Below are positions 26,491-38,206 of a stretch of 64,000 bases of DNA, in pieces. The number at the start of each line of letters is the position of its first letter. The stretch's first letter is position 1. A model generated the notes under the pieces. That model worked only from the letters and a program-made list of their open reading frames with translations. It was not told where the DNA came from and did not search any database. This DNA comes from Hawksworthiomyces lignivorus (taxonomy: Eukaryota > Ascomycota > Sordariomycetes > Ophiostomatales > Ophiostomataceae): assembly GCA_002917075.1 (NCBI GenBank), contig NTMA01000137.1, positions 22,265 to 86,264 of the forward strand, written 5' to 3'. Made by a program: the position numbers and the translations under genes.

Positions 26491-27376
26491 AACAAAAGAG
26501 GGAAGTAGAGGTGAAAAAGAAAGATGAAGAGAAAAGGGCAAAAACAGCCAATAAACGGCAAAACTGGCGACACGATCAAGAGAAGGGAGATTCGAGATGG
26601 AAAACCGAAAACCCCGCAACTTTGATCCTCTTGCAGGTTGTCCAAAAAGGCCGCAGATTGGAAGCTGTCGAGATTCAAATATTTCTTATCTCGAATCTGT
26701 TACGAGCGGGTTTCTCAGCACTATTTTCTTATCAAATACGCGGTCGTGACGCAAAGGAGGGTGTATTCCTCCGATGGAGCGCAGAAGCCATATGCAGGAT
26801 GTCCGTCTCCACAGCGCTATAAGCTTTTTCTGGGCACGCTTTTTCTTTTTTTGGTGCGATTTTCCTGCTTGGCGTCTTTGAGACGGCCTGTAATGTATCC
26901 AGACCCCATAGCTCGCTGGCCAATTCCACGACGCCGTGGGGGGTGTTTTCTAGGGGGAGAGAGGATTGGCGAAAAGGCTTGGATGGGACATGGAATGGTC
27001 TGGATTAACCGTGGAAACGGGTTCATCATAGCTTGCCACGCCAGGCTAAGCTGTCTTACACCCGACGGCTACAAGTTTGTCCAATTGAGGCTCTCAGTAT
27101 TTGCTATTTCCTACGTGCTTCATGACATCACTACATTCTGGACTTCTACCATTGACACGGTTTCTCTGGCAATTAAACGTTTACTTTCAATTATAATTGT
27201 AGAACGTGATAATATAACCGAGGCCCTTTTCAGGTGGTCTTGGCCTGCTATCTTCACCAGAGTTGAATTGAAACAAGCCGAATCAAATGCTGCGTTTGCG
27301 TCTTGTGAATCTCAATCCCATAATCGTACCAAAGTATATACACGTATGCGTTTCTAATATTTATGCTTTTCCTATT

Positions 27377-27408
<32 letters not shown>

Positions 27409-27518
27409 CCCCAAGAAAACAGAAACCATATTTAGTGCCTATGCCGAGAGGAACCGACTGGGCCGCAACGAGAAGGAACGCCGACTGCCGTGTTTTCGTC
27501 ACCAGTGGATCAACTAGA
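26161..27518. other. Intergenic with a 30-nt A run and an unassigned open frame
   Basis: About 1.36 kb between the channel gene and the questin-oxidase-like gene. It holds a 30-A homopolymer and a frame open on the + strand from 26638 to 27357, whose first ATG is at 26893. The translation resembles nothing I know, so it is not called as a gene. Confidence 0.4.
26459..26488 (+). repeat. Homopolymer A run (30 nt)
   Basis: Thirty consecutive A about 300 bp upstream of the YVC1-like start, in a purine-rich stretch (pyrimidine-rich on the coding strand). Poly(dA:dT) tracts in fungal promoters commonly exclude nucleosomes; here that is an inference. Confidence 0.9.
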
Positions 27519-28887
27519 TTACCGCGTCCAGCCCTCAAAGTCGTTCACAAAATACACCACTGCGTTCAGGTACCGGTCGTGCACGTCGCCCCACGTGCGG
27601 GCTGCCACTTTGATGGTGCGTATGGCTGGTATCCGTTAGCAAGAGCTGTGAAGAAGGCGAACGGGATGCCCAGAAAAATATCCAGCTAGACCAAAAAAAA
27701 AAAAGGAAGCATCAAGAAAAAGAAAATGTATACATACTCTTGACGTAGTGCGGGTCAGTGTGCCAGCGCGAGGCGAGGGCCTGCTCCTCGGCGAAGGCCC
27801 AGCCGCGGCCCTTGCGGTCGGCGGGCACGTAGTCCGGGTCGACGGCGGGGCGGCCGACGGCGACGTAGACGGCGAGGGCGAGCAGCCACCACTGGCGCAG
27901 CAGGGCGGCGTGGAAGCGCGGGGGCAGGTGGGGCAGGATGACGCGGGTGGCGTGGCTGGCCGTTAGCACGTGCGCCAGGAAAAAGTTGAAGCGGTGTTCG
28001 CCGGGCGGCGCCGTCGCCGTGAGCAGCGCCACGGCCGTCTCCTGGGCGTCGCGCAGGCGTGGCGTGAGGTCGCCGCCGCCGCCGCCGCCCTCGGCCGCCG
28101 ACGGCGCCAGGTCCCAGGCGTAGGCGTACTCGCGCAGCACGGCCCCGGCGGTCGGGTCGGCGAAGAGCGTGTCGACGTTGTTCGTCTGCGGCACGGCGTC
28201 CAGGCGCTTGTCGGCAGCCACGCGCGCCAGCAGGGTCGCCAGCGACGTGGAGGAGGCCGCGGCGTTCGCCGGCGGCGGGTCGTCAATGTAGCGGTGCAGC
28301 TCGCCGTACGAGACGGCGGCCTGCGCCAGCGCCTCCATGGCCAGCTCGCGGCTGCCCATCTCGAGCGCGTAGCCCAGGTGGATCAGCGGGTGGCCCAGCT
28401 TGGCCACCAGGCAGTGCACCAGCGGGCGGTCGCCCCCGTACAGGAACTGGGCCACCACGCGCGCCCAGTCAAAGGCCACGCTGTGCGAGGCCAGCACGTC
28501 CTCGAAGAAGTCCACGTATGCCCGCTGGTACCGCGCATCGCCCAGAAAGTCGCGCCAGTCGCTCTCGGCGATCTCCGCCGGCGACGGCTCCCACGCCGGC
28601 ACGTTCGGCGCCAGCGCGTCGTACAGCCGCGTCAGGTGCTCCGAGCCCGCCCCCAGCAGGTACGCCGAGCAGAGGATCGACGGGATGTGGTTCTGGTGCA
28701 GCCGCGGCCCGTACAGCATCGCGTGGTTGACGTGGTTGGCCCGCAGCAGGTGCTTCAGCGTGCGCGACCGCTTCTCCGGGTTCGTCTCAAAGGCGTCTAC
28801 GGGCGTCGGCTCCACGTGCACCGCGGGCGTGCCCGACGAGCTGCCGACCAGGCGGCCCACGAGCGGGATGGACGAGAGGATCCCCAT
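27519..28887 (-). CDS. Questin oxidase-like protein (DUF4243 family)
   Basis: Two exons, 28887-27738 and 27625-27519, joined in frame over a 112-bp intron, giving 418 aa. The family includes questin oxidase (Baeyer-Villiger-type cleavage of an anthraquinone) and AflY-like proteins of polyketide pathways. Seen here: LRANHVNHAMLYGPRLHQNH (about 48-67) leading into IPSILCSAYLLGAGSEHLTRL, a GHPLIHLGYALEMGSRELAM block near 165-184, and a C-terminal exon with KVAARTWGDVH followed by DRYLNAVVYFVNDFEGW, all in the family order. The start MGILSSIPLVGRLVG is the first ATG preceding conserved sequence. No polyketide synthase or other tailoring gene lies within the window, so a role in a cluster is not supported. 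The substrate is unknown. Confidence 0.8.
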
Positions 28888-29687
28888 TGTGCAGGCGGGG
28901 CAGCAGAGAATTGGGGCTCTAGGAGAAAATGCCAATGGAGGTGGCGGCGTCGGTGACAAGCCCAGACAGATAGAGCCCTCTGTTCAGAGCTGGGCAGTCG
29001 GGGAAGGACGTCTTTTTATATCTTGTTGGGGAAAACGGTGATGGTGGATGGTGCTGTAGACCCACTAAATCATGCTGCAAGGTCTTACTCTCTCGTACCA
29101 GTCGTAAACCTCTGTTGGGTGGTACGAGTATTAATGGCGAGTGCACCGACTGCAGCCGCCGCTAGCCACCGCTAACAGCCCCGCATCGCGTCAATCTGCA
29201 CTGACCCTTATCCTGTCCGTCGATCCTCCAGCAGACAAAAGCCGATGCCACTAAGATGCCGCTTAATACGGATTGTTTCTGGCGTTCAGAAAGGTATATG
29301 GTCTTTTCTGTCTCCAAACCCCGTATTCGGCCACTGAAAAATTACCTGTTTGCTCGTTCTGCATCTACCCCATTCTTGCCGTATTTCTAATATCTAGTGA
29401 TCGACCCCTTTGATATCCTCGGAGCAGGCAGCATATACGATCAAACCGAGAGGACTCGTCAGTTCCGTCGCCACGGACGGTTGACCCTCTCCAGTATGGA
29501 TCGGCGTAGAGCCAAATGCGAAGATACATCATGAGTAGGATTGTCAAGTGAAGGGCGCGGAACGACTTATAGCATTCCGATAATAATATCGATAACGTAA
29601 GCGAAAATACAGAACGTAGCTCATACAAAGGAGGTAGATGCTGATGCAATATTGACAAAGTTTCTATACATGTGGTTTCATTCGTCT
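28888..29687. other. Intergenic between the questin-oxidase-like and prolyl hydroxylase genes
   Basis: About 800 bp. It should contain the promoter of the downstream gene and the 3' region of the hydroxylase gene. Short open frames have no recognised motif. Confidence 0.5.
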
Positions 29688-31737
29688 CTAGTCCGAGTCG
29701 CTGTCCTCGCTACTTGAGAAGCCATTGAACTCTTCTTCGGACGAGCTCTCCAGGAGCTGCGCATTGCTGCTCTCGCCATTCAGTTCGTCATCGTCGTCAT
29801 CTTCCTCCTCTTCCTCAATCTCAAAGGTGGCAGACACATCCCAGCGGTCACCTGGCGCTTTTCGGTTAATATATTTCACAAACCGCAGCGTGCCGCTGTC
29901 CCGTAGAACCAAGGTCATCTTGTTCCAGGCGGCCGCTTGGAAAAACAAGATGTTGTCGTCCTCGCTGCTCGAGCGGTAGATGGCGGCGTCGTCGTTGGCA
30001 TCGTCGTCGCCTGCCATGTACACCTCGTGACCCCCAACCTCGTTTTCGTCCTCGCCTTCCTCAGCCTCCGTCTGGCCCTCATCACCCTTGCTGGACTGGC
30101 CGTTCTTTCTTCTGCTCGCCTTGGACTCGGCCTTCGACTTTCCTTTCCCTTTGCCGTTCGCCTCTTCTTTCTCGTCTTCTTCGTCTTCGTCGTCTTCGTC
30201 ATCATCCTCGTCTTCACCTTCAATCTCGTCACCCCACCCTTGCGTCGGCGTCAAGCCCAGGTTCAATTCTAACCGCGCTGGACCGTCGTGACCAGTGGCC
30301 AGCGTGTAGTCTTTGCCGTGACGGAACCGGCGCGCAGTCAGATCAAATGACGTCACTGATGTCTTGGTTGCCTTCCCTAGCCAGGTACGGAAGGGCTTGC
30401 TGGGCAAGAGGACATCGAGGAGCTCGTGCCAGGGGGAGTCCGCTGGCGCATCACCTTGCTGCAGAAACAAAAACCGGTGCTTGTGTGGCGGCACGGCCAC
30501 CTGCCACGGTGCATCATCCTTTGCGGCTGCGCTCGCCTCTCTCTTTTCGATGTCGGCACGCAGGCGCTCAGCAAAGCTTGCCTTGAGAAGCATGGGCAAA
30601 GTGATGCTCGAGCTCTCCTCGAACTGCTCGCCGATCTCTGTGAGCGTGTCTGGCGTCAGGTATGCCGGCGCCATGTACTTGAGCAGGAACTCGAGGTCGG
30701 CCTCGTCGAACTCCTGGCTGTCGTCTGGCGCTTCCACCTCCTTGCCGTCGACGACGACCGCTTTCGCCTGCGGCCGGTCGTGCTGGTCTGGGTTGCCCTG
30801 CAGCTGCATCAGGCCGCTGTTCTTGAGCTGGGCCTCTTCTGCGCCCTCCACGTATCCGTCCTCGCCCGGCTGCGGGATGTGGAACCAGCCGCTGACCGCC
30901 ATGCGCACCCGCCCCGCGTTGCGGGCGAGCTCATCGGCCGTCGCAGCATGGTACACCTCTTCGACGTCGTGAAAGCTCTCGCCCGGCTGCACAGCAAAAA
31001 AGCTCAGCTGGTTCCAGGCCGGCGGAATGATCTTGACCGGGTCAGGCCCGGGAGTCTTGGCGACCTCGCCGTCCGCGCCCACCTGTTCGGAGACGGGGAA
31101 CAGGCGCAGGGCGCCACCCCACTCGCTCTGCCACGGCGTGTCCGGATCAGTCAGGTACAAGATGTAGCTAACTTTCCGGCTGCCAATGACGTCGTCGTGG
31201 CAGAGCAGGTAGCAGCCCGGCGTGTAGACATTGATGGCCATGTCGGTCTTGCGACCGCTCAGGGGGCCGCAGCCAGTAATGTGCGAGACATACTTTCGGA
31301 AGGATTCGGAGTAGAGGGCATCACGCAGAGACAGAAGCGAGGGCAGTTTAGCAAGCGCCTCGTCGTCAAGCCCATCGAGGTTGGCGAGGTCTCCGGACTG
31401 GTGGATCTTGTAGATATCGGTCTCCTTGGGGGTGAACGAGACGTTCTCGCGAATCTCGTTGCGAACAGAGCGGAGAAGGGCATCGTCCACCAAGCTGTTG
31501 ATAACAGTGTGCTTGTAGGGAGCGGAAGTGGCGTAGTCGCTTGTGTACTTGTCGAGGACGGACTGGTCAAAGAGGCCCTTCCGGAAGCGTTGTTTGGCTT
31601 CGTCTTGGGATATAACTAAGTCGTATTAGAGGTCATTCGGCCGTCCGTATGCAGCTTATACTAGGGACAGCCTTACTCTTTTTAGTCCGCTTGATGGACT
31701 GCTTGCCAACGGGCTGAGAATCTGCCTTTCTCTTCAT
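29688..31737 (-). CDS. Prolyl 3,4-dihydroxylase TPA1/OFD1 family
   Basis: Two exons, 31737-31677 and 31615-29688 (61-bp intron), joined in frame to 662 aa, close to yeast Tpa1 (644). The family is Fe(II)/2-oxoglutarate-dependent. Tpa1 and human OGFOD1 hydroxylate a proline of ribosomal protein uS12 and affect translation termination; fission yeast Ofd1 controls SREBP turnover under low oxygen. The N-terminus MKRKADSQPVGKQSIKRTKK looks like a nuclear localisation signal. The first double-stranded beta-helix domain shows the metal pair H160 and D162 in CHDDVIGSRKVSYILYLTD, the distal H236 (SFHDVEEV) and the 2-oxoglutarate arginine in GRVRMAVSGWFH (about R258). A second, non-catalytic domain ends with RFVKYINRKAPGDRWDVSATF. 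Acidic/Lys low-complexity inserts (about 490-560) and an Asp/Ser tail are present. Confidence 0.93.
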
Positions 31738-31955
31738 GGTGAAAACAAGCCTGCGAGAAATTGGATTTCTGGTGTGCTTTCACTGCAATTGACAGAGGAG
31801 CAGTTGTCAAAAGAGAGAGGCGGAAGAAAAAACGAAGAAAGAAAGAAAAAGCCAAAAGAAAAACTTTTACAAAATGGGCTGATCGCATCCATCAAGTAAT
31901 GAATTAATGAATGCGACTGGGGCAGCCCCATCGTTTCTGTTGTGCGGCCCTGAGC

Positions 31956-31979
31956 TTTTTTTTTTTTTTTTTTTTTTTT
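31956..31979 (+). repeat. Homopolymer T run (24 nt)
   Basis: Twenty-four consecutive T, about 220 bp upstream of the prolyl hydroxylase ATG (read on the opposite strand as an A run). Confidence 0.9.
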
Positions 31980-33235
31980 GCGCCGGTGAAACCAGCCGTT
32001 TGACGTACACCGCCTTTGCCTGCTGGATGGCACACAGCTCCATCCGCCGTAGCTAACTGCATTCGCATAAGGTTACAAGCGCTGACCATACCCAGAGACT
32101 GTGGTACCTCGTGGGCTAAGGTATGCGGCTTTGGGGCGGCTCAACCAAACAGCGGCCTTTCAGCCCTCTTGTAATAGCACACCTGGAGCGCTGCACTTTT
32201 TGGCATTTCATGCAATAAGAGGGACATCTGATGTCTTAAACGCCAGCATGGGACCCAGCTGCGTTCTGCATTTCTTTTTTGGCATCCCTCCATTATGCGG
32301 TAAAAAGGGGAAAGGAGAGCAGCCAAAGGGCTTCCAGAGGTATACTCGGCCTGGGACAGCCAATCTGCACGAAAGCGCTGGTGATTCTATTGGTCGATGG
32401 GCCTGATTTGGATTTAAGTACTGTACCGCCTTTTGGCCAACAGAAAGGCTGCTCTCTCTGATCTGGTTGAAGGGCTTGACTGATTCAAATTGGTTGCGGA
32501 TCTGCTCTGACGCTGCAGGAGATTTCAATCTTTGAAATAAGTGGTTTCGCTCGCAGGATCAAAGTGCACTTGAGATGGCGACTCGCTGTTCAATTAATTG
32601 CAGCAGATTCTGGGGCAGCCGTTGGTCTGCTACCGAATGACAGAGTCTTCGTTCTGATGGGAGCGGATAGCAGATTCACATGGATAACAGGAATTGGCCT
32701 CGGCCACTCCGTCTGCGCGCTGCACTTGCTTGTGTCATACAAGTATATCAGTCTCAGCGGCAAATTTTTAGCGGTGATCCTAGGCGAGCTGCTAGTTCCT
32801 AGCCTAGATCGAACTGACAGGCAAGTTGGAGATAGTAAAGGTGGTATGGAGCATGGAATCCAAGCAAGACTACCGCCATGTACAGAGAGAATTCTGACAG
32901 TGTGACGTACTTTGCACCTACGTGCTTGTATGTGCATCCAGATGGGAAGGATACGATCCAATTGGGCTATAGTCAGTACTCTATTACGCGCATATCGTGG
33001 ATGATGAGAGGTAATCCTTCCGAGAAGGGAAGGGCCGTCTTGAAGAAGGAGAAATAGAAAAAAAGGCATGACGATCGGAACACGGCAGGACTGTTTCTGT
33101 ACAAAGTGGGAGCATTCCAACGAGGGACTTCTGTTGGGGGGCTGTGTACACCACCTCACCACTTAGAATTGGTCCAGCAGTAAGGAACTGAGGCACTGAG
33201 GGAACCGGTCGAGCCAGTTAGCAGCAGGAGCAAAA

Positions 33236-33288
33236 GCCGCTAAAACCTTTACTGGAAAGCACTTTCCGCATAACTCGGTTTTAGCGGC
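33236..33288. repeat. Nested inverted repeat
   Basis: Perfect 12-bp arms, gccgctaaaacc at 33236-33247 and ggttttagcggc at 33277-33288, separated by 29 bp. Inside that spacer is a second palindrome, ggaaag-ca-ctttcc (33254-33267). It stands about 500 bp upstream of the serine-rich gene's ATG. It could be paired sites for a dimeric regulator or form a cruciform; there is no T run after it to suggest a terminator. Confidence 0.7.
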
Positions 33289-33783
33289 GCAAATCATCTC
33301 CCCCTAAGAGAAAAAAAAATTACTAGAATTCCGGCTCTTTCTCCCTGGCTGCCGGCAATTGGGGCGATTGGGCACCTTCCCCCCCCTTCCTTCCCTTGTC
33401 TTCGACTCGCCTGACGTCGGGCAATAGGTCAATGTAGGAAAGTCCGTGCCAGCTGCTCATTCGACCCGGGTACTTTCCTCACGCAGTTTACTCGCCCATA
33501 TTAAAAGTGTGGTGCATCTCGTCAGCGCATGTGCCCCTCTGCAGCGCCTAAATGATTTAAGGAATGCCCAGAACTTCTCGTCTTCTTAATATCATAAAAC
33601 TGCAAGCAATACAAGCAAGGAACAGCATTTTGTTTTTCCGGGTTACGGTATTCATTCTCCATCTTCAAGTAAATTTTATTTCAAGAAAAATCTTCTCCTT
33701 TTGCTTCCTCTTCCAGCCTCGCCCATTCTTCCTGCTCCTCTCTCGCTCGCCACCCCCTCTCACCCCGGATTAGTTCCTTCAAT

Positions 33784-34724
33784 ATGCCTATCCGAAATCC
33801 TTTTGCACGGCGCACAGCTGTCGACGATGACCTGCGGGCCGGCGACGGAGTGACTCCGGCCACTCCTGGTGCTCCCGCCGATCTCCCCAAAATTCCCGCC
33901 TTCGAGCGTGTCGACACCGTCGGATCCATGGCGTCGTCGTCGCTCAGCATACGCAGCCGGAAGAGCCAGGACACGGGAGAGTATAAAATGAGTGGTACGC
34001 ACGTCATGTGCCTCAGCTTCTTGAGTCGTTTCTCTCTCTTCTTTGCTAACAATTTTTTCCTTCCCCTGCTGCAGTTGTCAATGACAGCGGTGTGTATCTC
34101 CCGCCGTCACCGCCTGAGCGCGGGACCTTCTGGTCCTCCACTACTACTGTATCAACATCCCGCCGGTATTTGTCGGCGACGTCCCGGACATCCACCGATA
34201 ACAGCCGCACCAGCTTGGGCGACATTGAGCCGTTCTCTATCTCGCGCGAATCCTTCGACTCATACCGCCGGTCTTTCGACATCTCGGCCAAGTCGCCGGT
34301 CGTCGGAGAATTCGGACCGGGCCGGCAGAGCCTGGATTCCGCGGCATTCCGCCGAGGAGAGCGGAACCCACGGCAACAACCTCGGCTGCGCGCCGGCTTG
34401 AGTGACGTCTCTCAGCGGTTCCCCCCTGCCGACGAGGGATTCGAAGATGTGGGGTTGGACGACGGCAAAGCCCACGCTGCCTCTGCTGGAAGCGCAGCTT
34501 CAGCGTTCATCCGCAAGCGCGGCGGCTTCTTTTCCAAATTTGGCGGAGACCATAGCGAGAACAGCGCGGATGCAAGTCCGGCGGCCGGCGCCAGCTCGAA
34601 CACTTCGCGATTCCTCATTCCCAGCCGCAAACGTGCTCAAAGTGGGCAAGGCTCAGAGCTGAAGCCCATAGAGCAGAACTCGAGCCGACCCAGCACAGCA
34701 ACAAAGAGAGAGCAAGAGGCGTAG
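33784..34724 (+). CDS. Serine-rich protein of unknown function
   Basis: Two exons, 33784-33994 and 34075-34724, joined in frame across an 80-bp intron (GTACGC donor, GCAG acceptor), giving 286 aa. The start MPIRNPFARR follows a pyrimidine-rich leader. Blocks that look conserved are FERVDTVGS (about 41-49), SIRSRKSQD followed by TGEYKMSVVNDSGVYLPPSP across the splice junction, ISRESFDSYRRSFDIS, RGGFFSKFGG and a C-terminal SRFLIPSRKRAQSGQG. There is no signal peptide, membrane helix or catalytic motif. The protein is dominated by Ser, Arg and Pro and probably disordered, with many RxxS sites suited to phosphorylation. It resembles conserved hypothetical proteins of filamentous ascomycetes; no function is known to me. 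Confidence 0.75.
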
Positions 34725-35736
34725 TAAAAAAAAAAAAAAAAACGAATACTACTTCTCGGCTCTGTCTTTCTTCTTCTTTAATTGTACATTTTTTTTGTTT
34801 CGTTTCTTTTTAACCTTTCTTATTATCCCCCTTTGTAATAGAGTTGAGGGCGGAGGGACTGTGGCTGCTACCCACACATTGCATGTTCATGTATGATGAT
34901 ATATTTCATTTCACAGCACATACGAGCTCAGACCAAGGAAAACGAAGATGGGTCGTGTTCGATGCGTACGCGTATCCACGACACACTGTCGAAGAGGACG
35001 CCTCTTTTTACGATCATTGGAGTTTTTTTTGGTTCAGATTGGCCCGAAAAGACAGGGTTTTGGCGTTCTATGTTGTCTTGGAAAGAAATTCTGTATCTTT
35101 TTTTCTTGTGTTTTATAGCTTGGATTATAAGGAGCTTCACCTACACTGCTTCATTTGGGACAGGATGGATAGTATCGCTGGTTTCAAAAGTGAAGACTAA
35201 TAATTATACTAAAAATTTTGCCCTTTCTGCTGGACACTCTACAAGATATTACTGATGCTGCCAATGAGCGGACAAAGGATTACGCTATGCATTTTCGGCC
35301 TTTGCCCTCTCTGGACAGCTCCCTTTAATGCTGTAGCAAGAAGAAACCATCACCAGACTGCCACTATTCTGCGCCGTGCCCGATAGCGGCGGACACAGCG
35401 GATCTTTTGACTCAACCACGTTTTCAATCTTAATTCCACCATCGACTTGCCTCATGTGGAAGCTTTCGACGAACCAATTTGATTGATTAGATCATAGTTC
35501 CACTATTAGTGGCTAGAGAAAAAAGTAGCGGCCGGCCTACGCCTTGTCGTTGACAAGCTCTCCAAATACTTTAGGATCACTAAACCGCAAATTGAATATA
35601 TCCCTATTTATCATAAAAGCAAGCAATAGCTCAATTCGATTGTCTAATTTCTATTTCATATTAAACGCCGCAAAAACAATACGGTCAGAGCCTCTTATCC
35701 CAGAGCAGATCCCAAACGCCCAAGCACAAATCTACA
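34725..35736. other. Intergenic
   Basis: About 1 kb between two genes on the + strand, starting with an A run after the stop (34727-34742) and a T-rich stretch that fits a 3' untranslated region. No coding sequence recognised. Confidence 0.5.
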
Positions 35737-37214
35737 ATGGCCGGCGACCCAACCCCCGCCGCCGCCCCTCCGCACGGTGGCCCCGGTCAACTCGCGGCCG
35801 CCTTTCATCCTCACAAGCTGTCGCTGGCTTCCCGCGCCGTCCACGCCGACGACTACATCAACTCGCAGCAGGCTGTTGCCCCGCCTCTCCAGGTGTCCAC
35901 CACCTATCGCTATTCGCGGGATCCGGATGCCCTAGCGCAGTGGCAGAATAAAGACGTGAGTAAATTAAAAAAGGAAAAAAAAAAAAAAAAAAAATTAGTT
36001 GAAAAAACCCCTTGCTGCATCAAGTGTCCCAGGCGTGGAGACATCGCCCGCTAATTCTTGCGCCTCCCCTTTTCTCTTTCTTTTCCCTCTAGCCGCATGC
36101 TCCGTATGACTCCCACTTGTACTCGCGAGACACCGCGCCCAACACGACCCGCCTGGAGGCCATCCTGACGGAGCTGCTCGGGGCGCCGAGCCTGACGTAT
36201 GCTTCGGGCCTGGCGGCGTTCCACGCCATGATCGTCTTTCTCAACCCGCGGCGCGTGGCCATCGGCGGCGGCTACCACGGCTGCCATGGCGTGCTCGACC
36301 TGATGCACAAGCTCAACGGGCTGGAGAAGCTGGACCTGGCGTCCGCGGACGACCTGGCCAAGCTGCAGCCGGGCGACGTCGTGCACGTGGAGACGCCGCT
36401 GAACCCGACGGGCGAGGCGCGCGACCTGGCGCACTACGCGGCGGTGGCGCGCGAGCGCGGCTGCCACCTGACGGTGGACGCCACCTTTGGCCCGCCGCCG
36501 CTGCAGGACCCCTTCGCCTGGGGCGCCGACGTCGTGATGCACTCGGGCACCAAGTACGTCGGCGGCCACTCGGACATGCTGTGCGGCATCCTGGCCGTGG
36601 CGCCGCGGCACGTGGACGCGACGTCGAGCGACCCGGCCGCCAACTGGATCGCCGGCCTGCGCAGCGAGCGGCTCGTGCTCGGCTCCGTCATGGGCAACAT
36701 GGAGGGCTGGCTGGGCGTGCGCAGCCTGCGCACGCTGGAGCTGCGCGTGGAGCGCCAGAGCGCCAGCGCGGGACAGCTGGTCGCGTGGCTGGCGGCCGAG
36801 GCGGCGCGGCCGGGCAGCCTCGTGGCGCGCGTGGTCGCGCGCGTGCACCACGCCAGCCTGCAGCCGGAGGCGGCGGACCCGGACTCGTGGCTGCGCAAGC
36901 AGATGCCCAACGGGTTCGGCCCCGTCTTCTCCATCGTGCTGCACGACGAGCGGCTGGCGCGCCGCCTGCCCAGCAAGCTAGAGCTCTTCCACCACGCCAC
37001 CAGCCTGGGCGGCGTGGAGAGCCTGATCGAGTGGCGCGCCATGACGGACAAGACGGTCGACCGCCGCCTGCTGCGCATCAGCATCGGCGTCGAGGGCTGG
37101 GAGGACATCAAGGCGGACCTGGAGAGGGGCTTCGCCGCGCTGGCGGCCGAGCTGGACGAGGCGAGCAAGGGCGGCGAAGCCAATGGAAAGGCGCGGGGTC
37201 TAGTGCTGGTGTAA
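35737..37214 (+). CDS. PLP-dependent Cys/Met-metabolism (trans-sulfuration family) enzyme
   Basis: Two exons, 35737-35955 and 36093-37214, joined in frame (137-bp intron), giving 446 aa. Fold type I pyridoxal-phosphate enzymes of the cystathionine gamma-synthase family act on sulfur amino acids. Seen: AVAPPLQVSTTYRY near 47-60, HLYSRDTAPNTTRLEAIL near 81-98, a glycine-rich GGGYHGCHG (about 131-139), ETPLNPTGE (173-181), the cofactor-binding VDATFG (D202) and the Schiff-base lysine in MHSGTKYVGGHSD (K227). The ending LLRISIGVEGWEDIKADLERGF is also typical. It is closest in style to the predicted cystathionine gamma-synthase-like proteins of fungi (yeast YML082W/YHR112C type), so the exact reaction is open. 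Exon 2 is much more GC-rich than its flanks. It converges on the next gene with 107 bp between stop codons. Confidence 0.88.
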
Positions 37215-37321
37215 ATTAGGAGAGCTTCGGACACGCTTTTAGACGGCCTTTGTCGCCAGCAGAACAGAAATGACCAGAGATGATGTTGGTAAAAGGAAAA
37301 GAAAAGAAAAGAAAAAAAAAA

Positions 37322-38206
37322 TCAAGCGCTGGCTTGCGCCTCCAGAAGCTCCGTAAGCGTGACGAAGCGGTACCCGCGCTTGATGGCCGCGGGCAGCATC
37401 TTGCGCAGCATCGGCGCCGTCCAGGAGCGGCGGTCGTGGCAGATGACGATGGCGCCGGGGCGCAGCATGCTGAGGATGTGGCGCGCGTTGATCCACGAGT
37501 AGCTGATCTGCGCGTCGTGCGGGTAGACGTTGCCGAGCACCAGGCGGTAGCCCAGGCGCCGCACCAGGGCGCGCATGCTGTCGCTGAAGAAGCCGGAGCC
37601 CGGCCGGAAGTAGCGCGGCGGCGCGTCCAGGCTGGGCGCGCCGGCCGGCCGCGCCGCGCTGGTGCTGCCGCCGTGGCGGTCCTCGCGCACCGACGCATAG
37701 ACCTGCTGCAGCATGCCGTCGACCTCGTGGATCTGCGCCTCGAGCTCTCCGTCTGCCAGCGCCCGCGCCGCCTCGTCGTGCATGCCGTGGTTCGCCAGCT
37801 CGTGCCCGCCCTGCGCGAGGGCCTCGCGCAGCACGCTCTGGCGGCCGGGCACCTGGCCGCCGATAACAAAGAAGGTGGCGCGCGCCCCGTGCTCACGCAG
37901 CACCTCCAGGATGCCGCGCGTGTACTCGGACGGGGCGTCGTCAATGGTCAGCGCCACGAGCTTCACGGGCCGTCCAGACGAGTCGACTGCCGACACTGAC
38001 GCCGGCAGGTCGACGCGCCACAGGACGTCCGGCCACCGCCGGGTAAAGTAGCTGATCAGTAGTCCGGGCGGCTTGTACACGATATAAAAAGGCAGCAGAA
38101 GTAGAGCGCAGAGCGCAGCGAGCCCCAGCAGCGTAGTCATGCGTTTTCGCCGGGCGCGGCGCCGCAGTTTGGACGGCAAGCGCAGAAGGTGCGGGAAGCG
38201 GACCAT
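37322..38206 (-). CDS. Membrane-anchored polysaccharide deacetylase (NodB domain)
   Basis: Single exon, 294 aa from the first ATG of the frame (further upstream only TTG). NodB-family enzymes remove N- or O-acetyl groups from chitin, peptidoglycan-like or other polymers using a metal. Residues 1-22 are Arg-rich and 23-45 form one hydrophobic helix (LLGLAALCALLLLPFYIVY), so this is probably a type II signal anchor with the catalytic domain outside the cytosol. Catalytic motifs in order: TIDDAP with D89/D90, GHELANHGMHD with the metal histidines H140 and H143 region, RYFRPGSGFF (about 198-207) and VICHDR (H257). The length fits a single catalytic domain with no chitin-binding module. An internal ATG just before the helix could be an alternative start. 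Confidence 0.88.
   Translation of the reverse strand: MVRFPHLLRLPSKLRRRARRKRMTTLLGLAALCALLLLPFYIVYKPPGLLISYFTRRWPDVLWRVDLPASVSAVDSSGRPVKLVALTIDDAPSEYTRGILEVLREHGARATFFVIGGQVPGRQSVLREALAQGGHELANHGMHDEAARALADGELEAQIHEVDGMLQQVYASVREDRHGGSTSAARPAGAPSLDAPPRYFRPGSGFFSDSMRALVRRLGYRLVLGNVYPHDAQISYSWINARHILSMLRPGAIVICHDRRSWTAPMLRKMLPAAIKRGYRFVTLTELLEAQASA

Larger units (their letters stand above)
31738..33783. other. Divergent intergenic region, about 2 kb
   Basis: This lies between two divergently transcribed genes, the prolyl hydroxylase (-) and the serine-rich protein (+). It contains a 24-nt T run (31956-31979), a nested palindrome (33236-33288) and a C-rich tract around 33375-33395. No open frame here has recognisable protein character. 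Confidence 0.5.
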